Origin: Streptomyces amritsarensis
GTDB lineage: Bacteria; Actinomycetota; Actinomycetes; Streptomycetales; Streptomycetaceae
Assembly: GCF_001953875.1 (NCBI RefSeq)
Contig: NZ_MQUR01000015.1
Coordinates: forward strand, 1-64,000
Length of the DNA: 64,000 bases
Direction: 5' to 3'
Position numbers and translations under genes: made by a program. The notes under the pieces were generated by a model. It was not told the origin of the DNA. It worked only from the letters and a program-made list of their open reading frames with translations, and ran no database searches. Shown piece by piece: positions 22,443 to 29,373 of the stretch (positions within the stretch are counted from its first letter, which is position 1; each line of letters opens with the position of its first letter).

Positions 22443-23533
22443 GTGAGCGACGTAGAGGTCTGGGACGCGGGCTCGCCGCACTGATCCCGCAGGCTCCGCA
22501 GGAGAGGACGCTGCCGACGAGCACGGCCGGTTCCACCTCTCCCGCAGCGGTGCCGGAGCTGACGTCCGAGCGCGGAGTCGCGGCGGCGAAGCTCGCGGCG
22601 CTGACGCAGGCCGATGTTTCACGTGAAACATCGCTCGCGGTCCTCCCGGTGGCCGAGCCGGAGCCGGAGCCGGAGGCCGACACCAACACGGTGGCGGGAG
22701 CGACGTTCGCAGAGCTTCCGATGGACACCATCACCCCGAACCCGCGACAGCCACGCGAGGTGTTCGACGAGGACGCGCTCGCCGAGCTGGTGACCTCCAT
22801 CCAGGAAGTGGGTCTGCTCCAGCCGGTGGTCGTGCGCCAGTCAGCACCCGGCCGCTATGAGCTGATCATGGGTGAGCGGCGCTGGCGCGCCTGCCGGGAA
22901 GCCGGGCTGGAGGCCATTCCGGCAATCATCCGCGCCACCGACGATGAGAAGCTGCTGCTGGACGCCCTGCTGGAGAACCTGCACCGGGCCCAGCTCAACC
23001 CGTTGGAAGAGGCAGCCGCCTACGACCAGCTGCTCCAGGACTTCAACTGCACGCACGACCAGCTGGCCGACCGGATCGGCCGCTCGCGTCCCCAGGTGTC
23101 GAACACCCTGCGGCTGCTGAAGCTGTCGCCGCCGGTACAGCGCCGGGTGGCCGCCGGGGTGCTCTCCGCGGGGCACGCGCGGGCGCTGCTCTCGGTGGAG
23201 GACTCCGCGGAGCAGGACCGGCTGGCGCACCGGATCGTGGCCGAGGGGCTGTCGGTGCGTGCGGTCGAGGAGATCGTGACGCTGATGGCCTCGGAGCCTT
23301 CGAGCGCCGTGAAGCCGAAGGGTCCGCGCGCGGGAGCCCGCGTGTCGCCGGCGCTCAGCGAGCTGGCGACGCGGTTGTCGGACCGGTTCGAGACCCGGGT
23401 GAAGGTGGACCTGGGCCAGAAGAAGGGCAAGATCACCGTCGAGTTCGCTTCGATGGAGGATCTGGAGCGGATTCTGGGCACGTTGGCACCGGGCGAGGGC
23501 CGGGTGCTGGATCAGGGGCTCGCGGGGGAGTGA
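22439..23533 (+). CDS. parB: Chromosome partitioning protein ParB
   Basis: 364 residues, GTG start overlapping the parA stop. The N-terminus [12 protein letters not shown] is the ParA-stimulating motif of ParB proteins. The CTP-binding domain has [17 protein letters not shown] and [16 protein letters not shown]; the helix-turn-helix follows ([21 protein letters not shown]); the C-terminal dimerisation domain contains [26 protein letters not shown]. It binds the parS sites listed here, clamps onto DNA with CTP and spreads, forming the segregation complex. A parS site lies inside the gene at residues 60-64 (VSRET). Confidence 0.97.
   Translation: MSERRRGLGRGLAALIPQAPQERTLPTSTAGSTSPAAVPELTSERGVAAAKLAALTQADVSRETSLAVLPVAEPEPEPEADTNTVAGATFAELPMDTITPNPRQPREVFDEDALAELVTSIQEVGLLQPVVVRQSAPGRYELIMGERRWRACREAGLEAIPAIIRATDDEKLLLDALLENLHRAQLNPLEEAAAYDQLLQDFNCTHDQLADRIGRSRPQVSNTLRLLKLSPPVQRRVAAGVLSAGHARALLSVEDSAEQDRLAHRIVAEGLSVRAVEEIVTLMASEPSSAVKPKGPRAGARVSPALSELATRLSDRFETRVKVDLGQKKGKITVEFASMEDLERILGTLAPGEGRVLDQGLAGE
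22616..22629. other. parS: parS site inside parB
   Basis: Exact GTTTCACGTGAAAC within parB, read as VSRET at residues 60-64. Confidence 0.9.
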
Positions 23534-23549
23534 TCCCCGAGTAGGCCGA

Positions 23550-23589
23550 GGGGCGGATCGTGCCGGTGTGAACCGGCTTGATCCGCCCC
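23550..23589 (+). terminator. Nested hairpin after parB
   Basis: An outer 10-bp stem (GGGGCGGATC/GATCCGCCCC) and an inner 6-bp stem (GCCGGT/ACCGGC) with a GTGA loop, 17 nt after the parB stop. It separates parAB from the GNAT gene. Confidence 0.75.
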
Positions 23590-23636
23590 ATCGCTTTGCT
23601 GTCGAAGAACGATGGACCAGTGGATACGATGCGGTC

Positions 23637-24254
23637 ATGGGTCGTCGGCTGGTACCGCTCACGCTGGACAACCTCCAGGATCTGCCCCGACGTTGCCGGT
23701 CCTGTGTCTTCTGGGAACTGGACCCGGTCAGCGGTGAGGCCGCCGTGAAGGCGGGCACTTCGGCGACGGAGAAAGAGGCGTGGATCTCCGCTGTCCTGTT
23801 GGAGTGGGGATCCTGCGGCCGTGTGGTCTACGTGGACGAGGTGCCGGTGGGTTTCGTGCTGTACGCACCACCGGCGTACGTGCCCCGGTCCACCGCCTTC
23901 CCGACGAGTCCCGTCTCGCCGGATGCCGTTCAGCTGATCACTGCGTGGATCATGCCCGGATACCAGGGGCAGGGGCTGGGCCGGGTGATGGTCCAGACGG
24001 TGGCCAAGGATCTGCTGCGCAGGGGGTTCCGGGCGATCGAGGCGTTCGGAGACGCACGGTGGGAGGGCCCGGCCTGCCTGTTGCCGGCGGACCATCTGCT
24101 GGCCGTGGGCTTCAAGACCGTGCGGCCTCATCCGGCCCATCCCCGGCTGCGGCTGGAGCTGCGGTCGACGCTGTCGTGGAAGGAAGACGTCGAGCTGGCT
24201 CTGGACCGGCTGCTGGGCGGCGCGCGCAAGGAACCGGCACTACGCCCGCTCTGA
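23637..24254 (+). CDS. GNAT family N-acetyltransferase
   Basis: 205 residues from ATG 23637, which has no Shine-Dalgarno but lies 7 nt after a TACGAT -10-like hexamer, suggesting a leaderless mRNA. The acetyl-CoA pyrophosphate-binding motif is YQGQGLGRVMVQ (Q/R-x-x-G-x-G/A). The substrate is unknown. The gene follows parB in streptomycetes with this conserved context and converges on trxA. A longer frame starts at 23568 but overlaps the parB terminator. Confidence 0.85.
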   Translation: MGRRLVPLTLDNLQDLPRRCRSCVFWELDPVSGEAAVKAGTSATEKEAWISAVLLEWGSCGRVVYVDEVPVGFVLYAPPAYVPRSTAFPTSPVSPDAVQLITAWIMPGYQGQGLGRVMVQTVAKDLLRRGFRAIEAFGDARWEGPACLLPADHLLAVGFKTVRPHPAHPRLRLELRSTLSWKEDVELALDRLLGGARKEPALRPL

Positions 24255-24260
24255 TGGGGT

Positions 24261-24307
24261 ACGTGAAACGGGCCCGCCCCCTCCGAGGGGACGGGCCCGT
24301 TTCACGT
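24261..24307. terminator. Bidirectional terminator that includes half of a parS
   Basis: A 16-bp perfect inverted repeat, ACGTGAAACGGGCCCG (24261-24276) with its complement at 24292-24307, continues into an inner CCCC/GGGG stem (one bulged A) and a short loop. It lies between the convergent GNAT and trxA genes. The right arm runs into the exact parS at 24299-24312, so ParB on that site would cover the terminator arm. Confidence 0.78.
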
Positions 24308-24312
24308 GAAAC
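24299..24312. other. parS: parS site between GNAT gene and trxA
   Basis: Exact GTTTCACGTGAAAC, sharing bases with the right arm of the bidirectional terminator at 24261-24307; it ends 11 nt before the trxA stop codon. Confidence 0.92.
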
Positions 24313-24323
24313 ATAGGCGGTCG

Positions 24324-24665
24324 TCAGGCGGTCTTGACCTCGACGAAGTCTGCGAGGTCGCGCAGGATGGCAGCCTTCGGCTTGGCGCCGACGATGGTCT
24401 TGGCGACCTCCCCGCCCTGGTAGACGTTGAGCGTCGGGATGGACATGACGCCGTACTTGGCGGCGGTGGCCGGGTTCTCGTCGATGTTGAGCTTGACGAT
24501 CTCGATCTGGTCGCCGTACTCGGCGGCGATGGCCTCGAGGGACGGCGCGATCTGGCGGCACGGTCCGCACCAGGCGGCCCAGAAGTCGACCAGTACGGGC
24601 TTGTCGCTCCTGAGGACCTCGGCGTCGAAGTCGGCGTCGGTCACGTTCTTGAGGGTGCCGGCCAC
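24324..24665 (-). CDS. trxA: Thioredoxin
   Basis: 113 residues, GTG start with AAGGAGG 6 nt upstream. The active site WCGPC falls at ~32-36 in VDFWAAWCGPCRQIAPSLEAIA; the cis-proline loop is in SIPTL. It reduces protein disulfides with electrons from the thioredoxin reductase just upstream. It is the second gene of trxB-trxA (61-nt gap), which is preceded by a sigma-R-type promoter, so it should be induced by thiol oxidation. Confidence 0.97.
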   Translation of the reverse strand: MAGTLKNVTDADFDAEVLRSDKPVLVDFWAAWCGPCRQIAPSLEAIAAEYGDQIEIVKLNIDENPATAAKYGVMSIPTLNVYQGGEVAKTIVGAKPKAAILRDLADFVEVKTA

Positions 24666-24726
24666 AGCGGCCTCCTTGTTCTTCCTGCGGGGTGGGGTGT
24701 GGGGCTGGTGCGGGGGGTGGGACAGG

Positions 24727-25686
24727 TCAGACCGCGGCGTGCGCCTTCTCGGCGTCCGCGAGGGCGGCGAGGAAGCGTTCGGCGTCGAGGGCGGCGGAGC
24801 AACCGGTGCCCGCGGCCGTGATGGCCTGACGGTACGTGTGGTCCACGACGTCGCCGGCGCCGAACACGCCGGTGACGCTGGTGCGGGTGGAGGGAGCGTC
24901 GACCTTGAGGTATCCCTCGTCGTCGAGGTCCAGCTGGTCCTTGAAGAGCTCGGTGCGCGGGTCGTGGCCGACGGCGATGAACAGGCCGGTCACGGGCAGC
25001 TCGGAGGTCTCACCGGTCTTGGTGTTGCGCAGGGTGAGACCGGAGAGCTTCTGCTCGCCGTGGATCTCGGCGACCTCGCTGTCCCAGGCGAACGTGATCT
25101 TCGGGTCGGCGAACGCACGGTCCTGCATGGCCTTGGAGGCGCGCAGGCTGTCGCGGCGGTGGACGATCGTCACGGACTTGGCGAACCGGGAGAGGAAGGT
25201 GGCCTCCTCGATCGCGGTGTCGCCGCCGCCGACGACGGCGATGTCGTGGTCCTTGAAGAAGAACCCGTCACAGGTGGCGCACCAGGAGACGCCGCGGCCG
25301 GAGAGGGCGTCCTCGTTGGGCAGGCCGAGCTTGCGGTGCTGCGAGCCGGTGGTGACGATGACGGCCTTCGCGCGGTGCACGGTGCCGGCGGTGTCGGTCA
25401 CGGTCTTGATCTCACCGGTGAGGTCCACGGCCACGACGTCGTCCGGGACCAGCTCAGCGCCGAAGCGCTCGGCCTGGCCGCGCATGTTGTCCATCAGGTC
25501 CGGACCCATGATGCCGTCCTGGAAACCGGGGAAGTTCTCCACCTCGGTGGTGTTCATCAGCGCGCCACCGGCGGTCACGGCGCCTTCGAAGACCAGCGGC
25601 TTGAGCGAAGCGCGTGCGGTGTACAGGGCGGCGGTGTAACCGGCCGGCCCGGAGCCGATGATGATCACGTTTCGAACGTCGCTCAC
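24727..25686 (-). CDS. trxB: Thioredoxin-disulfide reductase
   Basis: 319 residues from GTG 25686, supported by GAGGAAG upstream; the longer frame to 25785 would put the sigma-R promoter inside the gene. FAD-binding [16 protein letters not shown] opens the protein; the redox-active CATC motif is in [15 protein letters not shown]-binding [10 protein letters not shown] follows; the FAD C-terminal motif [16 protein letters not shown] closes it. It transfers electrons from NADPH to TrxA. The locus order trxA-trxB-anti-sigma-sigma is shared with mycobacteria. Confidence 0.97.
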   Translation of the reverse strand: MSDVRNVIIIGSGPAGYTAALYTARASLKPLVFEGAVTAGGALMNTTEVENFPGFQDGIMGPDLMDNMRGQAERFGAELVPDDVVAVDLTGEIKTVTDTAGTVHRAKAVIVTTGSQHRKLGLPNEDALSGRGVSWCATCDGFFFKDHDIAVVGGGDTAIEEATFLSRFAKSVTIVHRRDSLRASKAMQDRAFADPKITFAWDSEVAEIHGEQKLSGLTLRNTKTGETSELPVTGLFIAVGHDPRTELFKDQLDLDDEGYLKVDAPSTRTSVTGVFGAGDVVDHTYRQAITAAGTGCSAALDAERFLAALADAEKAHAAV

Positions 25687-25754
25687 GGGTTTCTTCCTCG
25701 TCTCTGCGGACTGCGTGCTGCCTACCGGGGGCCGGTGCGGACTCTCACCCCACC

Positions 25755-25782
25755 CAACGGATCCTACGGCGCCTGCATTCCC
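25755..25782 (-). promoter_or_regulatory. Sigma-R-type promoter of trxBA
   Basis: On the minus strand GGGAAT (25782-25777) and GTTG (25758-25755) are separated by exactly 18 nt. This matches the sigma-R (disulfide-stress ECF sigma) consensus GGGAAT-N18-GTT of Streptomyces, whose known target in S. coelicolor is trxBA. The predicted start near 25748 gives a ~60-nt leader to the trxB GTG. Confidence 0.88.
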
Positions 25783-25809
25783 CACCCGTCGCAGTGCGGA
25801 CCTGAAGTG

Positions 25810-26730
25810 TCAGCTTCGCGGATAGGTGTTCTTCAGGAGGACCTTGCCCGGGGTGGCCGAACCGGGGTTCTCGCACGTGGTGTCGACGAGGTAGGCGTCC
25901 ACGCGTGAGGCGTCGTCCGGGTGCGGCAGGACGAGCAGGTGGACGTCGGAGCCCTGGTAGCTGCCGCGTTCGGCGGCGATCGGCGCATCGGAGCGGCCGG
26001 TGGCGTCCTGGACGCAGGCGGGGACGGCAGGCGCCGCCCGCCTGTCATCGGGCGCGACCCCGGGAGCGCCGGTGGTCTCGTCCAGCCCGTAGGTGTTGTT
26101 CTGCTCTCCGGGGTCGGTCTTGGCAGCCGTTCCGGAAGCGATGAGGCGCTGGACGCTGCCCCGCAGGCCTTGCGCGGTGTACGTGCCGCCGGCCGCGCTG
26201 ACGGGCGGGTGGGCGGCGGAGTCCGAGGCAGCGGTGTTGGGGTGGGGCGTGCCGGAGAAGTCGACGAAGAGGAAGAGGCCGAGGGCGCACGCGGCGGCGC
26301 CGGCCAGGCCGCCGAGAACGGCGATCCGGCGACGGGCGCGGCGTCGCCCGGGACCGGTTGGGCCGGCCGGGTGACCTGCGGGCGCCGTTTCACGTGAAAC
26401 GGCACGCTTCGTCGTGTGCGGGCCGGGGGCCGGCGTGTCCTGGTCCCGCGGCTGGGTCGCGTCGAGCAGGGCCTCGGCCGCGAGGGCCGCGTCGATCCGT
26501 CCGGCGATGTCGCCGGGCATGCGGGCAGGCCCGGGCAGGGTGCCGAGGAGGCCGCGGATCTCCTCCAGGGAGGAGCGGACGTCGGCGCACAGGGTGCAGC
26601 CGTCGAGATGGCGGCGGATTTCCGCGGTTCGGGACGGGGAGAGGAGTCCTTCGGTCAGGTCGGAGATCTCCGAGACGTCCGGGTGCCGGATCGTGCCGGT
26701 CGTGCCGGGCGTGCCAGTCGCAGGGCTCAC
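25810..26730 (-). CDS. Membrane anti-sigma factor with zinc-finger-type motif
   Basis: 306 residues, GTG start overlapping the sigma factor stop by 4 nt. The N-terminal cytoplasmic domain has H41-x3-C45-x2-C48 (HLDGCTLC), the ZAS/HC2 zinc-binding motif of anti-sigma factors. A Pro-rich linker contains VSRET at 111-115, encoded by an internal parS. One membrane helix (136-157, RIAVLGGLAGAAACALGLFLFV) leads to a ~150-residue extracytoplasmic domain with two cysteines (VPACVQDA, TTCENP) that may form a disulfide. It should hold the adjacent ECF sigma factor at the membrane. The equivalent mycobacterial gene is Rv3912. Confidence 0.88.
   Translation of the reverse strand: MSPATGTPGTTGTIRHPDVSEISDLTEGLLSPSRTAEIRRHLDGCTLCADVRSSLEEIRGLLGTLPGPARMPGDIAGRIDAALAAEALLDATQPRDQDTPAPGPHTTKRAVSRETAPAGHPAGPTGPGRRRARRRIAVLGGLAGAAACALGLFLFVDFSGTPHPNTAASDSAAHPPVSAAGGTYTAQGLRGSVQRLIASGTAAKTDPGEQNNTYGLDETTGAPGVAPDDRRAAPAVPACVQDATGRSDAPIAAERGSYQGSDVHLLVLPHPDDASRVDAYLVDTTCENPGSATPGKVLLKNTYPRS
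26387..26400. other. parS: parS site inside the anti-sigma gene
   Basis: Exact GTTTCACGTGAAAC inside the minus-strand anti-sigma gene; read as VSRET (residues 111-115). Confidence 0.9.
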
Positions 26731-27425
26731 GGTCGTCCACCTCCGCCCTTCACAGCGTCTGGGTCTGGTTGCCGGGGTTGTGCTGCCGCTGGTGTGACGG
26801 GCGTGCCCGGCGTCCGGTTCCTTCCCCGCTCGGCGGTGGTGTTATCCCCGGCATTCGTGCGCAGATGAGTGAGGAGGGGCAGCAGTTTCGCCCGGCCGCG
26901 CGCGCACCGGCTCTTCACCGTGCCGGTGGGCACGTCGAGGATGCCGGCGGCTTCGGCGACGGGGTATCCCTGCATGTCGACGAGGACCAGGGCGGCCCGC
27001 TGCTCGTCCGGGAGGGTCCTGAGGGCGGCCAGGAGCTGTCGGTGGAGGTCCTCGCGCTCCGCGGGCGCCTCGGCGGACTCGTGGGGCTCCAGGAGGCTCT
27101 CCAGGCGCTCCGTGTCGTCCAGGGGAGCGGTCCTGCGCGAGGCGGCCTTGCGGGCACGGTCGAGGCAGGCGTTGACGGTGATCCGGTGCAGCCACGTGGT
27201 GACGGCGGACTCGCCCCGGAAGGTGTGCGCGGCCCGGTACGCGGAGACCAGAGCGTCCTGCACGGCGTCCGCGGCCTCCTCCCGGTCCCCGAGCGTCCGC
27301 AGGGCCACGGCCCACAACCGGTCGCGATGCCGCCGTACGAGCTCCCCGAAGGCATCGGGATCACCACCCAGGTGCAGCGCCAGGAGCTCCTGGTCGCCGG
27401 TGCCCTCGGCCTTCGCTTCGTGCAT
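26727..27425 (-). CDS. sigM: ECF sigma factor (SigM type)
   Basis: 232 residues from ATG 27425 (a GTG just upstream is possible), with GGGAGG and GAGG before it. Region 2 contains ALRTLGDREEAADAVQDALVSAYRAAHTFRGES and TWLHRITVNACLDRARK; region 4 contains LPDEQRAALVLVDMQGYPVAEAAGILDVPTGTVKSRCARGRAKL, a helix-turn-helix that reads -35 elements. A ~55-residue Pro/Thr-rich C-terminal tail follows. Position next to trxBA, the anti-sigma gene, murJ and pcnA matches M. tuberculosis sigM (Rv3911), so the name is by synteny; S. coelicolor also has another gene called sigM. Targets unknown here. Confidence 0.9.
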   Translation of the reverse strand: MHEAKAEGTGDQELLALHLGGDPDAFGELVRRHRDRLWAVALRTLGDREEAADAVQDALVSAYRAAHTFRGESAVTTWLHRITVNACLDRARKAASRRTAPLDDTERLESLLEPHESAEAPAEREDLHRQLLAALRTLPDEQRAALVLVDMQGYPVAEAAGILDVPTGTVKSRCARGRAKLLPLLTHLRTNAGDNTTAERGRNRTPGTPVTPAAAQPRQPDPDAVKGGGGRP

Positions 27426-27522
27426 CACACCTCGCCTCCCCGGGGGAGATTACGGCTTGGGATCGGGAAACACGAGGGTCCGCCGTGCCGGTGGCGCAGC
27501 GGACCCTGCGGGAGCGGAATGG

Positions 27523-29310
27523 CTAGGAGGGCTTGCCGAGGACCTTGATCTCGTTGATGCCGCCGCGGTAGCCGCCTTCGCCGTCGGACGGCAGGTCGGT
27601 GATGTGGATCAGGACGAACCGGGTGCGAATCGGCTTCTCGAGGGTGGCTTCCAGCTTCTTCGGCGCGATCTCCAGCTTGGTGAGGTGCTGGGAGAAGGCG
27701 GAGAGGGAGTTCGGGTTGGAGGCCTCCTCGGGTGCGGCGAGGACCTGGACCTTCTGTCCCTCGACATAGAGCTCCACCTCGAGCCCCGTCACGTCCTTGA
27801 CCTTGCCCAGGTCCACGACGATGCCGCTGCCGTCCTTGCGACCGGGCAGGTTGCCGAGGTTCGAGTACCCGAGGTACTGCGGGGTGACCCAGCCCGGTTC
27901 TGTGCTGCCGTCGATGGCCTTCGCGGCGAGTTCGGGCTTCACCTGGTCATCGCCGCCTATGGCGAGGACCCTGGCGTGTGACAGCTCCAGCTGCTCACCG
28001 GGCTCGGCCTTCGGGTTGTCGTCGGTGCCGGGCTTGGTGTTGTTGCTCGTACCGCTGTTGCCCTTCTGGGTGCCGCGCTCCAGGAGCGTGTCGGCCAGCT
28101 GCCAGCTGCCCAGGCCGAGGGCGGCGATGAGCAGGGCTGCGACACCCCACTTGAGCGCGCGGCCCGTGCGGCTCTGCAACGGCGCCGGCGGGGGCGCGAC
28201 GGGCAGGCTCTGGACCGTGGACACGCCGGAGGGCGTGGTGCGGCCGTAGCTGCCCTGCTGGTAGGTGGTGTGCTGGTACTCCGGCGGGGCCGTGAAGGCG
28301 GGCTCCGGCGGACGGATGCGGGGCATCGCGGAAACGGCCTTGGACAGCTCTTCCGGGGTGGTGCAGGCCGGTTCCTGACGGGAGGCGGTGGCCCCGTCGT
28401 TGGCGAGCGCGCGCATGGCGAGCTCGCCCAGACCGCGGTGGACGCCGGCGCGGACCTGGTCGGGGGCGATGAGACCGACGCCCTTGGGCAGGCCGGTGAG
28501 GCCGTACGCGTCGCTCTCGTACGGCCAGCGCTGGGTGAGGGCCGCGTACAGCAGGGCACCGATGGCCTCGGTGTCGGCGCGCTGCGGGGTCTCGCTGGTG
28601 ATGCCGCGCAGTGCGGCGTTCACGGCGAGGCCGCGGATGCGCCACTGGCCCGTGGACGTGCGCAGTATCGCGCTCGGCGTCAGCCGAAGGTGGGCGAGGC
28701 CCTCACGGTGCGCGGCGGCCATCGCCTGGGAGACCTGGCTGACGAGCTGGTAGGCCTCGTGGGCCTCCAGCGGGCCGGCGGCGAGCAGGGCGGTGAGCTC
28801 GGTGGCATCGGGCAGCCACTCGTGGACGACATAGACGAGGTCGTTCTCCTCCACGGCGTCGAGCACCTGTACGAAGCGCGGGTCGCCGAGCAGGGCGGAC
28901 GAGCGGGCGGCGGCCAGGACGGAGCGCGCCCGTGAGTGGTCGGCGGGCATCAGGTGCACGCCCACGGCCCGGCGCAACTTCTCGTCCATCGCGCGCCAAC
29001 TGCTGAATCCGTCCACACGGGTGACGCACTCTTCCAGCCGGTAGCGTCTGGCGAGCTTGTGGCCGCTGTGGAGTTCGGGTGCGGCCGTGGAGGCCGTGTT
29101 CTTGCGTTCGCCGTCCTTGTCGGGCATGGGTCCGTCCGCGGCTCGTCCGTTCTGGGTGTCCACCCCGTCGGACGTGGCCTTTGCCGCCTGAGCGGCAGAC
29201 GGCTCGTCGCCGTCGTTGTCGGCCACGTCGACGGCAGCCGTGCTACGTTCCGCCACCGTCGTTCCTGCCTCCCCATCCGTTGCGCGCTGTAGGCCAGTCT
29301 GCGAAGCCAT
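27523..29310 (-). CDS. Membrane pseudokinase with extracellular lectin-like domain
   Basis: 595 residues from ATG 29310 (GTG at 29325 also possible). Residues ~85-330 resemble a Hanks kinase but every catalytic motif is lost: no Gly-rich loop, beta-3 Lys replaced (RAVGVHL), HRDxKPxN replaced by HLRLTPSA (207-214), DFG replaced by RGL. A membrane helix lies at ~387-403. The extracellular ~160 residues include AIDGSTEPGWVTPQYLGYSN and GSGIVVDLGKVKDVTGLEVELYV, resembling a discoidin/F5-8C-type carbohydrate-binding fold. It follows murJ by 63 nt on the same strand. In mycobacteria the equivalent pseudokinase is fused to MviN (Rv3910) and, when phosphorylated, recruits FhaA; here it is a separate gene. 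Confidence 0.88.
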   Translation of the reverse strand: MASQTGLQRATDGEAGTTVAERSTAAVDVADNDGDEPSAAQAAKATSDGVDTQNGRAADGPMPDKDGERKNTASTAAPELHSGHKLARRYRLEECVTRVDGFSSWRAMDEKLRRAVGVHLMPADHSRARSVLAAARSSALLGDPRFVQVLDAVEENDLVYVVHEWLPDATELTALLAAGPLEAHEAYQLVSQVSQAMAAAHREGLAHLRLTPSAILRTSTGQWRIRGLAVNAALRGITSETPQRADTEAIGALLYAALTQRWPYESDAYGLTGLPKGVGLIAPDQVRAGVHRGLGELAMRALANDGATASRQEPACTTPEELSKAVSAMPRIRPPEPAFTAPPEYQHTTYQQGSYGRTTPSGVSTVQSLPVAPPPAPLQSRTGRALKWGVAALLIAALGLGSWQLADTLLERGTQKGNSGTSNNTKPGTDDNPKAEPGEQLELSHARVLAIGGDDQVKPELAAKAIDGSTEPGWVTPQYLGYSNLGNLPGRKDGSGIVVDLGKVKDVTGLEVELYVEGQKVQVLAAPEEASNPNSLSAFSQHLTKLEIAPKKLEATLEKPIRTRFVLIHITDLPSDGEGGYRGGINEIKVLGKPS

Positions 29311-29373
29311 GCCAATTGTGCCCACAGTCCGACGCTATGCACGACACACGAAAGGGGGCGACGGTTGTGCGCA

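Noticed and set aside
24259-24271. TACGTGAAAC as a further parS
   Set aside because: Only the right half matches; it is the mirror arm of the terminator whose other arm contains the true parS (24299-24312).
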